From assembly GCF_002090075.1 (NCBI RefSeq), contig NZ_BBRI01000003.1:124001-188000 (forward strand): DNA of 64,000 nt, written 5' to 3'. Source of the DNA: Demequina sp. NBRC 110052 (lineage in GTDB: Bacteria; Actinomycetota; Actinomycetes; Actinomycetales; Demequinaceae). This document shows, one piece after another, positions 17,416 to 26,737 of this stretch. The stretch's first letter is position 1. Every line of letters starts with the position of its first letter. The translations under genes and the position numbers were made by a program. A model generated the notes under the pieces. The model did no database searches. It was not told where the DNA came from and saw nothing but the letters and a program-made list of their open reading frames with translations.

Positions 17416-18218
17416 CCGAGCGGCTCCACCGCACCCACCACGGGGCCCAGGAACCGCTGTGCGAGCGCCTCGAAGCGCTCCGACTCCCCAGTCGCGAAGA
17501 AGCGGTGACGCGGCGGCTCACCGTCCACGGGGCGCTCGAGCCCCGCCTTGGTCAGCGCGCGGTACACATCGATCGCAGTCTCCGTCGCGGAGTCGACGAG
17601 CGTGACGTCGGGTCCCATCACGTAGCCGATCGCGCCGGCGAGCATCGGATAGTGCGTGCAGCCCAGGATCACGGTGTCCACCTGCGCGTCCTTGAGGGGC
17701 GCCAGGTACTCCTCGGCGACCTCGATCACCTCGGGTCCGCTCGTGATGCCCGCCTCGACGAGCTCGACGAAACGCGGGCACGCCTGGCTCGTGATCGCGA
17801 CGCCCGGCGCCGCCGCGAGCGCGTCGTCGTACGCGCCCGACGTGATGGTCGCCTTGGTGCCGATCACACCCACGCGCCCGGACCGGGTCAGCGTCGCGGC
17901 GCGGCGCACGGCCGGCACGATCACCTCCACGACGGGCACTCCGCGTTCGCGAGAGAACCGCTCGCGCGCGTCTCTCAGCACCGCGGCCGACGCGGTGTTG
18001 CATGCGATCACCAGGAGCTTCACGCCGTCGTCCACGAGCGCGTCCATGATCGACAGCGCATGCTCGCGCACCTCGCGGATGGGCAACGGGCCGTACGGGC
18101 CGTACTTCGTGTCGCCCACGTAGTGGATCGACTCGTGCGGGAGCATGTCCATGATGGCGCGCGCGACGGTGAGGCCGCCCACGCCTGAATCGAACACCCC
18201 GATGGGCGCGTCAGACAT
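17412..18218 (-). CDS. murI: glutamate racemase
   Basis: 268-residue racemase making D-glutamate for peptidoglycan. Both catalytic cysteines are present in ACNTASA (about 75) and GCTHYPML (about 190). [19 protein letters not shown] and [12 protein letters not shown] are the N-terminal signature. ATG 18218 overlaps the DUF2017 gene by 8 nt and the phosphodiesterase gene by 4 nt, so the three are co-translated. Confidence 0.96.
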   Translation of the reverse strand: MSDAPIGVFDSGVGGLTVARAIMDMLPHESIHYVGDTKYGPYGPLPIREVREHALSIMDALVDDGVKLLVIACNTASAAVLRDARERFSRERGVPVVEVIVPAVRRAATLTRSGRVGVIGTKATITSGAYDDALAAAPGVAITSQACPRFVELVEAGITSGPEVIEVAEEYLAPLKDAQVDTVILGCTHYPMLAGAIGYVMGPDVTLVDSATETAIDVYRALTKAGLERPVDGEPPRHRFFATGESERFEALAQRFLGPVVGAVEPLG

Positions 18219-18882
18219 CGTCCTCCCCTAGGTCCTGTGAGCGGGCGGCGTCGGGCTCGTCGCCGTCCATGAGGCAGCGCACGAGCGACTCCTGGAGCCA
18301 CGTGAGCGCCTCGTACAGCATGCCGAGCCACACGCGCTCGTGGTCGACGCCGGTCGCGTCCTCATCCTCGTCGAGCGTGCGCACAGCCAGGTCGATCTCG
18401 GCGTGCAGCGCATCGACCTCCAGATCGGTGCTGAGGCCCAGGCGCGTGGCGAGCACCAGGCGCACGTCGGTGAGCGCCGCGGCCGTCGCATCGGCCTCGA
18501 CCCGCTCGACGCGCCACTGCTCGCCGTCCTCGCTGAGCTGGCGCCACATGCGGCGCAGCCTGTCCACCTTGAGGCCCCTGAGGTCGGCCTCGGTGAGCCG
18601 CCGGAACTCGTCCGCCACCTCGCGGTCCTCGGGGGACGCGTTGGGCAGCAGCCGCAGGATGGCGGGGTCGTCTGGCTCGGCGAGGGCCTCCTCGAGTCCC
18701 TGCAATGCCGCGAACAGCGCGCGTTCGGAGTCGATCGGCTCGGGCTCGCCCTCGCCCTCAAGGCCGAACCGTTCGCCGCCCAGCAGCAGGCCCACGTCAG
18801 CGACGATGCGTGCGAGCACCGTGCGCTCCTCGTCGTCCAGCTCGGCCACCATGGCGGCGTCGCGCGGCTCGAAGCCCCTCAC
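18211..18882 (-). CDS. DUF2017 family protein
   Basis: 223-residue acidic helical protein that in actinobacteria regularly follows clpS. Recognisable stretches are [39 protein letters not shown] and [15 protein letters not shown]. The GTG start at 18882 overlaps the clpS stop (GTGA). No catalytic motif is visible. The constant link with clpS suggests a role around N-end-rule proteolysis, but this is only inference from neighbourhood. Confidence 0.85.
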   Translation of the reverse strand: MRGFEPRDAAMVAELDDEERTVLARIVADVGLLLGGERFGLEGEGEPEPIDSERALFAALQGLEEALAEPDDPAILRLLPNASPEDREVADEFRRLTEADLRGLKVDRLRRMWRQLSEDGEQWRVERVEADATAAALTDVRLVLATRLGLSTDLEVDALHAEIDLAVRTLDEDEDATGVDHERVWLGMLYEALTWLQESLVRCLMDGDEPDAARSQDLGEDDV

Positions 18883-19166
18883 TCGCCGCTCCGCTGCAGC
18901 GTGGCCCACAGGCCGTACCCGTGCATCGCCTGCACGTCGACCTCCATCTTCTCGCGCGAGCCGGTGCTCACCGCGGATCGGCCGTTCTCATGCACCTCGC
19001 GCATACGCTGCTCGGCCTCGGCCTGCGAGAAGCCGAAGTAGGTCTGGAACACGTAGGTCACGTAGCTCATGAGGTTGACGGGGTCGTTCCACACGAGGGT
19101 GACCCACGCGTCGTCCGGGCGCGTGGCGACCCCGCCCTCGGGCTCGAGCTCCTCTTGGAAGGCCAC
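18879..19166 (-). CDS. clpS: ATP-dependent Clp protease adaptor ClpS
   Basis: 95-residue N-recognin that delivers N-degron substrates to ClpC/ClpA-ClpP. Matches: [20 protein letters not shown], then [17 protein letters not shown] and the terminal [19 protein letters not shown]. The Asp of NDPVN and the His of VHENG, which bind the substrate amino terminus, are retained. The start is GTG 19166, with TAGGCT 6 nt upstream (leaderless). First gene of the cluster. Confidence 0.94.
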   Translation of the reverse strand: MAFQEELEPEGGVATRPDDAWVTLVWNDPVNLMSYVTYVFQTYFGFSQAEAEQRMREVHENGRSAVSTGSREKMEVDVQAMHGYGLWATLQRSGE

Positions 19167-19209
19167 GGTCCCAGCCTAGGTCAGCGTCCGCTCGCCGCCA
19201 TGGAAGCGG

Positions 19210-19494
19210 TCAGGACTCGCCGTCGCCGTCCTCGGGGCCGAACCGGCCGTCGAGGATCTCCTTGCACGCCGGGCACACCGGGAAGCGCTGCGGGTCACGT
19301 CCGGGGATCCACACCTTTCCGCACAGCGCGATCACGGGGTCGCCCGTCATCGCCGACTCGAGGATCTTCTCCTTGCGCACGTAGTGCGAGAACCGCTCGG
19401 CGTCGCCGGGCTCGACGACCTGACGCGTGTCCGTGCGCTCGATGGTGGCGGTGCCGCCCTGCGGCTGCTCGACGGGAGAGTTCGGCTCGCTCAT
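19210..19494 (-). CDS. DUF3039 zinc-ribbon-like protein
   Basis: 94 residues: an N-terminal hydrophilic tail, then DAERFSHYVRKEKILESAMT and ALCGKVWIPGRDP with CPACKEIL. The C...CPAC arrangement and a nearby His suggest one bound zinc. The family is small, conserved in actinobacteria and without assigned role. ATG 19494 is chosen over 19503 because TACGAT lies 7 nt before it (leaderless). The long upstream frame overlaps the permease gene and is a shadow. Confidence 0.85.
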   Translation of the reverse strand: MSEPNSPVEQPQGGTATIERTDTRQVVEPGDAERFSHYVRKEKILESAMTGDPVIALCGKVWIPGRDPQRFPVCPACKEILDGRFGPEDGDGES

Positions 19495-19526
19495 GCGGCC
19501 CATCGTAGTCGCGCGGCGCGTGCGAT

Positions 19527-21185
19527 TCAGGCGACGGCGCCCAGCAGGCGGCCGCTGCGCGAGTCGTAGAGCGTGCCGGAGACGCGCACCGCGAGCACCA
19601 CCGCCGCGACGCCCAGCACGGGGCCGGTGACGGCGCTCACGCCGGCCCATGCGGGACGCACGATCACGCCGAGCACGAACGGCACCGTCACGAGAGGTGC
19701 GATCGCCGCCGACGCGAACGAGGACACGACCTGCGCGGCGAGGCCCGCGCCGAGCGACCCGACCTCCGCCGTGAACGGATTTGACCCTGGCTGCGGAGCG
19801 CGATAGGGCATGGCGACCGCCATCACGGCGGAGACGCCGACGGTCGCGCCCAGCGCACCGATCGCGGCGCCGACGAGCCCCGGCGCGAGGGCCCACTCGC
19901 CGGTCGCGAGCACCGCGAGCACGCATGCGGCGAGCACAGCCGGAACTGCCCACGCGAGCGTCGCCTCGACCCTCCCGCGCATGACGGCGTGGCCGCGACG
20001 CCCGCTGACGAGGTCGAGCCACATCGCCGTCGAGTCGTACGCGACGTCGTTGTGCCTGCCCCAGCCGATCGAGGCGGCGAGCAGCAGCGGGACCGCATAC
20101 GCCCACCAGGTCGCGAGCCCCAGCGAGGGCATCACGACAGCGAAGAACAGCAGCGGGAACACCATCGCGCCCACTCCCGCGGAGAGATACCGGGGGTCCG
20201 ACGCCCAGGCACGCAACGCGCGGCTGCGGACCGCTCGTGCTGCGGGTGGCGCTGCCGCCCTCGCGCGCACGCGTCGAGCCGCGACCCCGAGCGGCCCCGG
20301 GACGCGTGCGAGCGTCGCATCCCAGCGTTCGGATCGCGCCTGCGTGGCGAGGATGCGGTCGTCGCGGCGGCGCTCTCCCCCACCGCGCTGGCGTGGATGC
20401 ACGAGCGCATGGGCGACCGACGCACGCCACGCGCCGTGCAGCAGCACCACCCAGGCCGCCGGCAGGGCAAGGCGCCACGCGACGCCGAGGAGGTCACCGT
20501 CGGCCGCGGCGTGCGGCGCGGCCATGCCCGAGGCGATCGGTGTGGCTCCGAGCGAGGAGATCAGCACCGGCACGTCGTAGTCGAGCACGAGCTCGAGCCC
20601 GTCGCGGAACAGCAGGACTGCCGCTGGCGCGAGGGCCGCGATGATGACGGCGCCCGCAGCGAGCGCGACCAGGCGCGCGCGACGCGATCCGAGCACGCGC
20701 GTGCCCCAGCCGACGGCGACCCGGGCGCTCATCACCATGACGGCGACGGTGAGCCCGGCTCCCGCGAGCGCGACGGGCAGCGCGGGCCACGGCTCGGGCT
20801 CCCACGCGAGGGCGAGCACCAGCATGGCCGCGAGGAAGAACAGCGCGGGCACGGTCAGGAAGGCGGCGACGGTCATCCCCGGCATGAGACGCCGGGCGGA
20901 GACGCCGAGCGAGGCGAAGCGCGTCGGCTCGAGCGTGTCGTCGAGTCCGGTGAGCAGCAGCGGCACCACGCACCAGCCCAGCACGAGGACGGACGCTGTC
21001 GCGACGAGCGCATCGGTCTTGAGATCGGGGTGCTGGTATGACAGCACGCGCTGCGCGAACCATACGGACGGCACGAGCGTGATCGACCAGATGACGCCGG
21101 AGACGAGCACGAGGACGCGCCACCAGTCGCGGCGCATCGAGTGCAGCGTCGAGCGCCACTTGAGACTCAGGACCGGCGCAACCAC
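19527..21185 (-). CDS. ABC transporter permease (large exporter type)
   Basis: 552 residues with about twelve hydrophobic segments in two groups, separated by an Arg-rich cytoplasmic loop near the middle. No motif names a substrate. The likely start is GTG 21185, which overlaps the ATPase stop by 19 nt and begins VVAPVLSLKWRSTLHSMRRD; an ATG at RRDWW is an alternative. With its ATPase it forms a two-gene exporter of the ABC-2 class, cargo unknown. Confidence 0.78.
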   Translation of the reverse strand: MVAPVLSLKWRSTLHSMRRDWWRVLVLVSGVIWSITLVPSVWFAQRVLSYQHPDLKTDALVATASVLVLGWCVVPLLLTGLDDTLEPTRFASLGVSARRLMPGMTVAAFLTVPALFFLAAMLVLALAWEPEPWPALPVALAGAGLTVAVMVMSARVAVGWGTRVLGSRRARLVALAAGAVIIAALAPAAVLLFRDGLELVLDYDVPVLISSLGATPIASGMAAPHAAADGDLLGVAWRLALPAAWVVLLHGAWRASVAHALVHPRQRGGGERRRDDRILATQARSERWDATLARVPGPLGVAARRVRARAAAPPAARAVRSRALRAWASDPRYLSAGVGAMVFPLLFFAVVMPSLGLATWWAYAVPLLLAASIGWGRHNDVAYDSTAMWLDLVSGRRGHAVMRGRVEATLAWAVPAVLAACVLAVLATGEWALAPGLVGAAIGALGATVGVSAVMAVAMPYRAPQPGSNPFTAEVGSLGAGLAAQVVSSFASAAIAPLVTVPFVLGVIVRPAWAGVSAVTGPVLGVAAVVLAVRVSGTLYDSRSGRLLGAVA

Positions 21186-21922
21186 GTCAGGTCCCGCTGA
21201 TCGGCGACGTCTCCCACGAGCGCGACGAACCTCTCCTCGAGGTCGGCACCGGCCCGCACCTCGTCGAGCGTGCCGTGGGCGAGCACCCGCCCGGACCCGA
21301 CGATCGCGACGCGGTCGCACAGCCGCTCCACGAGCGCCATGACGTGCGACGACATCACGACCGTGCCGCCGCCCTCGACGAATGACGCGAGGATGCGCCG
21401 GATCGCGCCGGCGCTGACCGGGTCGACCGCCTCGAAGGGCTCGTCAAGCACCAGCACGCGGGGCGCGTGCACCAGCGCGCACGCGAGCGCGACCTTCTTG
21501 GTCATGCCAGCCGAGTAGTCCGAGACGAGCGTGCGGCCCGCGGAGTCGAGGTCGAGCGCCGCAAGCAGATCGTCTCGCCGCTGCTCCACCACGTCTCGGT
21601 GCATGCCGCGCAGGAGGCCTGCGTAGCTGATGAGCTCGGAGCCGGTGAGGCGATCGAACGAGTGCAGACCGTCCGGCAGCACGCCCAGCAGCGGCTTGGC
21701 GGCCTCCGGGTCGCGCCACAGGTCGACGCCGTGCACGTGGACGGTGCCGGCGTCCGGCACGAGCAGTCCGGTGGCCATGGACAGCGTGGTGGTCTTGCCG
21801 GCGCCGTTGGGACCCACGACTCCGTAGAAGGAGCCTTGCGGGATCTCCAGGTCGACGCGGTCGACCGCGACGGTGGCGCCGAACACCTTGCGCAGGCCTG
21901 CGAGGGTCAGGGCGGGAGTCAC
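21167..21922 (-). CDS. ABC transporter ATP-binding protein
   Basis: 251-residue ATPase: Walker A GPNGAGKTTT, a variant signature YSAGMTKKVALACAL, Walker B VLVLDEPFEAVDP and H-loop SSHVMALVERL. The signature motif has lost the usual LSGGQ (here SAGMTKK), common in ABC-2 exporters. GTG 21922 is preferred over GTG 21928 because TAGCCT lies exactly 6 nt before it; the latter would start inside the promoter spacing. Partner of the permease at 19527. Confidence 0.86.
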   Translation of the reverse strand: MTPALTLAGLRKVFGATVAVDRVDLEIPQGSFYGVVGPNGAGKTTTLSMATGLLVPDAGTVHVHGVDLWRDPEAAKPLLGVLPDGLHSFDRLTGSELISYAGLLRGMHRDVVEQRRDDLLAALDLDSAGRTLVSDYSAGMTKKVALACALVHAPRVLVLDEPFEAVDPVSAGAIRRILASFVEGGGTVVMSSHVMALVERLCDRVAIVGSGRVLAHGTLDEVRAGADLEERFVALVGDVADQRDLTWLRRS

Positions 21923-21985
21923 CGCCACAGGCTAACGCCCGCACGCCTCCTCACGGGGGTGTCTGTGAGACACCCCATCCTGCAT

Positions 21986-22957
21986 TCAGCCTGCGGTGGC
22001 GAGCAGGAAGCCCGTGTACCCGAGCCAGACGGCGAGCAGCACCGCACCCTCGACCCGATTGATGCGGCCGCGCCCATCGCGTCGGCCGGGGATGCCCACT
22101 GCGAACAGCAGGAGCAGCACCGTGAGCGAAAGCAGCACCGGCAGGTCGCGGGTGAGAATCTCCGAGCCGACGACCGTGGGGGCGATGAGCCCGGCGAGGC
22201 CGAGCACGCCGAGCGTATTGAAGAGGTTTGACCCGATGACGTTGCCCAGCGCGAGGTCGTTCTCGCCCTTGCGGACGGCCGCGAGCGCCGACGCCAGTTC
22301 CGGCGCCGAGGTCCCGACGGCGACGACGGTGAGACCGATGATCAGGTCGGACCAGCCCAGCCGCTCCGCGATCCCGACCGCTCCCCACACGAGCACCCGG
22401 GACGAGATCACGAGCGCGACGAGGCCCACCAGCATCGTGGTCCACGCCGCGCGGCGAGACATCCCCGAGGCGGCGACCGCGACCTCGCGCGCGAGCTCGT
22501 CTCGGGATGCCCGCCGTGCCACGATGAGCGACCACGCGAGGTAGAGCACGAGCGTGCCCGCGAGCACGGCCGCGTCGGCGCGGGACAGCGCGCCGTCAGC
22601 CAGCAGGAGGCCCGCGATGATCGTGGCGACGAGCAGGATCGGCAGCTCACGGCGCAGCACGCCGCGGTGCACCGCGATGGGCACGATGATGGCTGTGGTG
22701 CCCAGGATGAGCCCGATGTTGGCGACGTTGGAGCCGAACGCGTTTCCCAGCGCGATACCGGGGTTTCCCTGCGCGGCGGCGATGCCTGAGATCACGAGCT
22801 CCGGGGCAGACGTGCCGAAGCCGATGACGAGCATGCCGATCAGCAGGGGCGCGAGGCCCAGGTAGCGTGCGACGGCGGCTGCGCCAGCGACGAAGCGGTC
22901 CGCGCTGAATGCGAGGGCCGCGAGGCCGACGACGGTGGCGACGACTGCGAGGGCCAT
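21986..22957 (-). CDS. calcium/sodium antiporter (YrbG/CaCA family)
   Basis: 323-residue cation exchanger with the duplicated alpha repeat: VIGFGTSAPELVISGIAAAQ plus GNAFGSNVANIGLILG in the first half, and VVAVGTSAPELASALAAV plus GNVIGSNLFNTLGVLG in the second. About ten membrane helices. The acidic residues of both GTSAPE motifs, which carry the ions, are intact. TAGGCT lies 7 nt before ATG 22957 (leaderless). Confidence 0.93.
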   Translation of the reverse strand: MALAVVATVVGLAALAFSADRFVAGAAAVARYLGLAPLLIGMLVIGFGTSAPELVISGIAAAQGNPGIALGNAFGSNVANIGLILGTTAIIVPIAVHRGVLRRELPILLVATIIAGLLLADGALSRADAAVLAGTLVLYLAWSLIVARRASRDELAREVAVAASGMSRRAAWTTMLVGLVALVISSRVLVWGAVGIAERLGWSDLIIGLTVVAVGTSAPELASALAAVRKGENDLALGNVIGSNLFNTLGVLGLAGLIAPTVVGSEILTRDLPVLLSLTVLLLLFAVGIPGRRDGRGRINRVEGAVLLAVWLGYTGFLLATAG

Positions 22958-23023
22958 GGACTGGAGCCTACCGGCGCGTGCATGCCCGACGCGGCGGCCG
23001 GGTGGATGCGCGGGTGGCGGTGG

Positions 23024-23506
23024 CTACGCCTCGTCCGTCGCGCAGGCCTCGCCGCCGATGCGGTCGTGGCGCAGCAGGGTCGCGAGGATGCGGGCGAGGT
23101 GGTCGCGGTCGGCGTCGTCGAGCGCGTCGAGTACGACGCGTCGGATGCCCGCGGTGTGGATCGGAAGCGAGACCTCGAGCTTCTCGAGCCCGGCGTCGGT
23201 GAGGACCGCGAACACGGAGCGGCGGTCCGTGGGGCAGGCCGTGCGCTCGATGAGCCCGCGCTCCTCGAGTCGTGCGGCGGCGTGCGAGAGCCTTGAGGCG
23301 GAGACGTGCGTGGATTCCGCGACGCGTGACATGGTCTCGGTACGTTCCGGGGAGCGCGCGAGCAGCGCGAGCACGGAGAACTCGAACAGGCTCAGTCCGG
23401 CGTCGCGCCGCAGCTCCTCCTCGATCGCGGCGGGCATGAGCGTGCTGAACGCCATGAGGTCCTGCCACAGGGAGGCCTCACGCGTGTCGAGCTGCTCGGT
23501 GGTCAT
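23024..23506 (-). CDS. MarR-family regulator
   Basis: 160-residue dimeric winged-helix repressor; GLSLFEFSVLALLARSPERT, then RVAESTHVSASRLSHAAARL (recognition helix) and DRRSVFAVLTDAGLEKLE (wing). Divergent from the VOC gene, with inverted repeats between them covering the VOC -35 box, so it very probably represses that gene. No Cys is placed like the OhrR/YodB sensing thiol; the only Cys residues are in the middle and near the end. Confidence 0.88.
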   Translation of the reverse strand: MTTEQLDTREASLWQDLMAFSTLMPAAIEEELRRDAGLSLFEFSVLALLARSPERTETMSRVAESTHVSASRLSHAAARLEERGLIERTACPTDRRSVFAVLTDAGLEKLEVSLPIHTAGIRRVVLDALDDADRDHLARILATLLRHDRIGGEACATDEA

Positions 23507-23525
23507 GTGACGATCATACGCGCAT

Positions 23526-23590
23526 TAGTTGACAGTTCAAGTGTTGCCGCCTAGAGTGCCGAGACGCGGATTATTTCAACTTTCAAGTAA
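23526..23590 (+). promoter_or_regulatory. VOC gene promoter with MarR operators
   Basis: TTGACA (23529-23534), 17-nt spacer, TAGAGT (23552-23557) is a near-ideal promoter. The -35 lies in the inverted repeat TTGA-CAGT-TCAA (23529-23540). A second related site with TTTCAACTTTCAAG occupies 23575-23588, after the expected transcription start. Binding at either site would block transcription. Confidence 0.7.
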
Positions 23591-23600
23591 GAAGGCGAAC

Positions 23601-24476
23601 ATGCCCCTCTCGCGCCCCCACGAAGACGCGCTCGCAGCAGGGACGCGCATGGGACCAGTCGAGTTGCACGTCGAGCACTTCGACGCGATGCTCGCGTACT
23701 ACCGCGACGTCCTCGCGCTCGACCACCTCGCCGAGATCGACGGCGCCCACCTGCTCGGCCGCCACGGCGTCGCGACAGTCAGCCTCCGGCACACGCCCGG
23801 ACTGCCCCGTTTCGCACGCTCGGGCGCGGGACTGTTCCACACCGCCGTGCTGTTCGACACTCGCGAGGCGCTCGCGGCCGCGGTCGCCCGCGTCGCGCAG
23901 TCCGGACTCGGCCGCTACACCGGCTCCGCCGACCACCTGGTCTCGGAAGCCTTCTACTTCGACGACCCCGAAGGCAACGGGGTCGAGCTCTACTTCGATC
24001 GCCCGCGTGAGTCCTGGCAGCGGGACGCGACAGGTCGTCCGCTGATGGACTCCCTCTTCCTGGACGCGAACCAGTACCTCACCACCCACCTGTCCGAGAC
24101 CGAGGCGAGCGCGCCGACCGGTGTCGCCCGCGTCGGGCACGTGCATCTGCAGGTCGGCGACATCCCCACAGCGAAGGACTTCTACGTGAACGCCGTCGGC
24201 TTCGACGAGGTGATGGACATGGGTTCCGCACTGTTCGTGAGCGCGGGCGGCTATCACCACCACGTGGGGCTCAACACGTGGAACTCGCGAGGAGCCGGCC
24301 CGCGCGCCGCCTCGCTCGGCCTGGGCCGCATGGACATCGTCCTGCCCACGCCCGACGCGCTGGGCGCCTTGCACGACCGTCTCGCCTCCCGGGGCGTCGC
24401 GGTGGTCGACGACGGCCTCGCCGCCACCTTCGCCGACCCCTGGGGCTCGCGCATCCGTGTCACCGTCGACGCGTGA
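23601..24476 (+). CDS. VOC-family ring-cleavage dioxygenase-like protein (CatE-like)
   Basis: 291 residues with two vicinal-oxygen-chelate modules. Module 1 has VELHVEHFDAMLAYYRDVLA and ends PEGNGVELYFDRP. Module 2 has GHVHLQVGDIPTAKDFYVNA, GGYHHHVGLNTWNSRGAG and DPWGSRIRVTV. Putative metal ligands are the His of VGHVH and HHHVG and the Glu of GVELY. It resembles the YwbC/CatE/MhqO group, which with a MarR partner handles quinones or catechols. ATG 23601 has AGAAGG 5 nt upstream; the earlier in-frame ATG would precede the promoter. Confidence 0.82.
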   Translation: MPLSRPHEDALAAGTRMGPVELHVEHFDAMLAYYRDVLALDHLAEIDGAHLLGRHGVATVSLRHTPGLPRFARSGAGLFHTAVLFDTREALAAAVARVAQSGLGRYTGSADHLVSEAFYFDDPEGNGVELYFDRPRESWQRDATGRPLMDSLFLDANQYLTTHLSETEASAPTGVARVGHVHLQVGDIPTAKDFYVNAVGFDEVMDMGSALFVSAGGYHHHVGLNTWNSRGAGPRAASLGLGRMDIVLPTPDALGALHDRLASRGVAVVDDGLAATFADPWGSRIRVTVDA

Positions 24477-24646
24477 CAAGGCGCGCGTGCACCACAGGCA
24501 ACTGACCCTCCGTGCAATCTCCACGAGGTCGGTGACATCGAACCTACGGTGACGTAGGGTGAGGGGAACCGAGCGCGGCGAAAGCCCCGCGCGAGGCATT
24601 CGGCTGAGAAGTCGACGTTCCCCCGACCCGACCTCTGGAGCCGCAC
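24477..24646 (+). promoter_or_regulatory. desaturase upstream region with hairpins
   Basis: This 170-nt gap holds a perfect hairpin CCTACG-GTGA-CGTAGG (24543-24558), overlapped by a possible -10 TAGGGT (24555-24560), and then a GCGCGG/CCGCGC stem (about 24573-24592). The first is a candidate operator or temperature-sensitive element; no known factor is matched. Confidence 0.3.
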
Positions 24647-25711
24647 GTGACCTCCACGCACCCTCTGCCGCCCGTCAACCACGTCACCCGCTCGTTCACC
24701 GAACTCGCCGCCACGGTCCGCGACACCGGGCTCCTGCGCCGCGCGCCGGTGTTCTACGCCCTCTACGGCGCCGCCCTCGCGCTGGCCCTGGGCGGAGTCA
24801 TCACCGGCTTCATCCTGCTGGGGGACTCGTGGTTCCAGCTGCTGATGGCTGCTGCGCTCGGCATCGTGCTCACCCAGGTCGCCTTCGTCGGCCACGAGGC
24901 CTCGCATCGCGCGGTCCTCTCGACCGGTCCCGCGAACGACAGGCTTGGACGCTTCCTCAGCACGGTCGTGGTGGGCATCAGCCACCAGTGGTGGATGAAC
25001 AAGCATTCGCGTCATCACGCGAACCCCAACAAGCGCGGCGCCGATCCCGACATCGAGAAGGACACCATCTCGTTCGTCGAGGAGGACGCCGCCGCCGCGC
25101 GCGGGCCGATCCGCTGGATCACGCAGCGGCAGGGCTGGCTGTTCTTCCCACTGCTCACGCTCGAGGGACTCAACCTCCACTACCGTTCCGTCGCCTCGCT
25201 GATCATGCACGGCAGCCGCCGCCAGAAGTGGACTGAGCTGCCGTCGATCGCCCTGCACTTCGGCCTGTACCTGGTGCCCGTGTTCCTGTTCCTGCCGCTC
25301 GGACTCGCCTTTGCCTTCGTCGGCGTCCAGATGGCGGTCTTCGGCGTCTACATGGGCGCGTCGTTCGCCCCCAATCACAAGGGCATGGCCCTCGTGCCCG
25401 CCGATGCGCGCCTCGACTTCCTCTCCAAGCAGGTGCTCACCAGCCGCAACATCCGCGGCGGCTGGTTCATGAACATCTTCATGGGCGGCCTCAACTACCA
25501 GATCGAGCACCACCTGTTCCCCAACATGGCGCGCCCGCACCTCGCACGCGCCCGCGAGATCGTGCGCGAGCACTGCGCCTCGATCGACATGCCCTACACC
25601 GAGACCAGGCTCGTCGAGTCGTACGGCATCGTCATCGCCTACCTCAACCGCGTCGGCCTCGCGGCGCGCGACCCGTTCGACTGCCCCGAGCGCGTCGCCA
25701 TGGGCCGCTGA
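24647..25711 (+). CDS. acyl-CoA/acyl-lipid fatty acid desaturase
   Basis: 354-residue integral membrane di-iron desaturase inserting a double bond into membrane lipid chains. All three histidine boxes are present: HEASH (about residue 84), HSRHHANPNK (about 122) and QIEHHLFPNM (about 285). Four hydrophobic helices flank them. The pattern is that of actinobacterial DesA3-like acyl-CoA desaturases. Start GTG 24647. No separate reductase or ferredoxin gene lies nearby. Confidence 0.9.
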   Translation: MTSTHPLPPVNHVTRSFTELAATVRDTGLLRRAPVFYALYGAALALALGGVITGFILLGDSWFQLLMAAALGIVLTQVAFVGHEASHRAVLSTGPANDRLGRFLSTVVVGISHQWWMNKHSRHHANPNKRGADPDIEKDTISFVEEDAAAARGPIRWITQRQGWLFFPLLTLEGLNLHYRSVASLIMHGSRRQKWTELPSIALHFGLYLVPVFLFLPLGLAFAFVGVQMAVFGVYMGASFAPNHKGMALVPADARLDFLSKQVLTSRNIRGGWFMNIFMGGLNYQIEHHLFPNMARPHLARAREIVREHCASIDMPYTETRLVESYGIVIAYLNRVGLAARDPFDCPERVAMGR

Positions 25712-25740
25712 CAGGACCGCCGGGCCGCGCGTCGGGCATA

Positions 25741-25781
25741 CGCAAGGCCCCCGCCCTCACCAGGAGGACGGGGGCCTTGCG
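25741..25781. terminator. bidirectional terminator between desaturase and metQ
   Basis: CGCAAGGCCCCCG and its perfect complement CGGGGGCCTTGCG flank a 15-nt loop, midway between two convergent genes. Confidence 0.8.
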
Positions 25782-25795
25782 CTGTGCGGCGTCGG

Positions 25796-26632
25796 CTACG
25801 CGACCGACGCGGGGACCACGAGGCCGTTGTAGGTCTCAAGGATCCACGCCTGCGTCTCCTCCGAGGTCAGCGCGTCGTAGAACGCGGCGACGCGGGCGTC
25901 GTCTGCCAGCTCGGCGCGGGTCGCGAGGATGTTGAAGTAGATCGACTCCTCGCCCTCGGACAGGAGCTGCAGGTCGCTCGACAGGCCCGCGGCGGAGGCG
26001 AACGAGAAGTTCACGATCGCAGCATCCTGGTCGTCGAGCGCGGCCGGAAGGCTCGCCGCGTCGACCTCGAGGAACTCGAAGCCGTTCGGGTTCGCGGTGA
26101 TGTCGTTGACGGTCGAGGGGGCGTCCGTCACCTCGATGAGGCCAGCGGCGGCCAGCAGCAGCAGCGCACGCGACTCGTTGGACGCGTCGTTCGGGAGCGC
26201 GATGGTCGCGCCCTCCGGCAGGTCCTCAAGCGACTCGACGGTCTTCGAGTAGAGCGCGAGCGGCGGGAGGTAGACCTCGCCGACGTTCACGAGGTCATCG
26301 CCCGCGTTCTCGTTGTAGAGGTCCAGGAACGGGCCGTGCTGGAACAGGTTGACGTCCACCGCACCCTCGGACAGCGCCGGGTTGGGCGTGTTGTAGTCCG
26401 AGAACTCGGTGACCTGGATGTCGAGACCGGCGGCCTCGGCCTGGCCCGAGTCGATGACGTACTGGACGAGCTCGCCCGCCGGCACCGCGGTGGCGCCGAC
26501 CAGCAGCGTCTGGAGCTCGGCGCCGGACTCGCCCGTGGCGGTCGAGTCCGCATCGGCCGAGCCGGAGCAGGCCGCGAGCGTGAGGGCCGCGGTCGCGGCG
26601 AGGGCGGTGAGGGGCAGGAAGTTCTTGCGCAT
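25796..26632 (-). CDS. metQ: methionine ABC transporter substrate-binding lipoprotein
   Basis: 278-residue NlpA/MetQ family lipoprotein; signal peptide ends LAACSGS with the lipidated Cys near residue 22. Family features: VGATAVPAGELVQYVIDSGQ, EFSDYNTPNPALSEGAVDVN with LFQHGPFL, and PNDASNESRALLLLAAAGLI. It binds methionine (possibly the D-form) outside the cell and feeds MetNI. It is separated from metI by 105 nt and is the last gene of metN-metI-metQ. Confidence 0.93.
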   Translation of the reverse strand: MRKNFLPLTALAATAALTLAACSGSADADSTATGESGAELQTLLVGATAVPAGELVQYVIDSGQAEAAGLDIQVTEFSDYNTPNPALSEGAVDVNLFQHGPFLDLYNENAGDDLVNVGEVYLPPLALYSKTVESLEDLPEGATIALPNDASNESRALLLLAAAGLIEVTDAPSTVNDITANPNGFEFLEVDAASLPAALDDQDAAIVNFSFASAAGLSSDLQLLSEGEESIYFNILATRAELADDARVAAFYDALTSEETQAWILETYNGLVVPASVA

Positions 26633-26737
26633 GATGAGGTATCGCTTTCGTGTCGGTGAAGAGGGCCGACGCGCGTCCGAGGACGTGCGCAGGCCCGAGG
26701 GTTCTGCGGGGGAGGGTGCAGGGCGGGGCCCAGCACC

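Noticed and set aside
19210-20478. 422-codon frame extending DUF3039 upstream
   Set aside because: The upstream part is an Arg-rich shadow inside the permease gene; TACGAT fixes the start at 19494.
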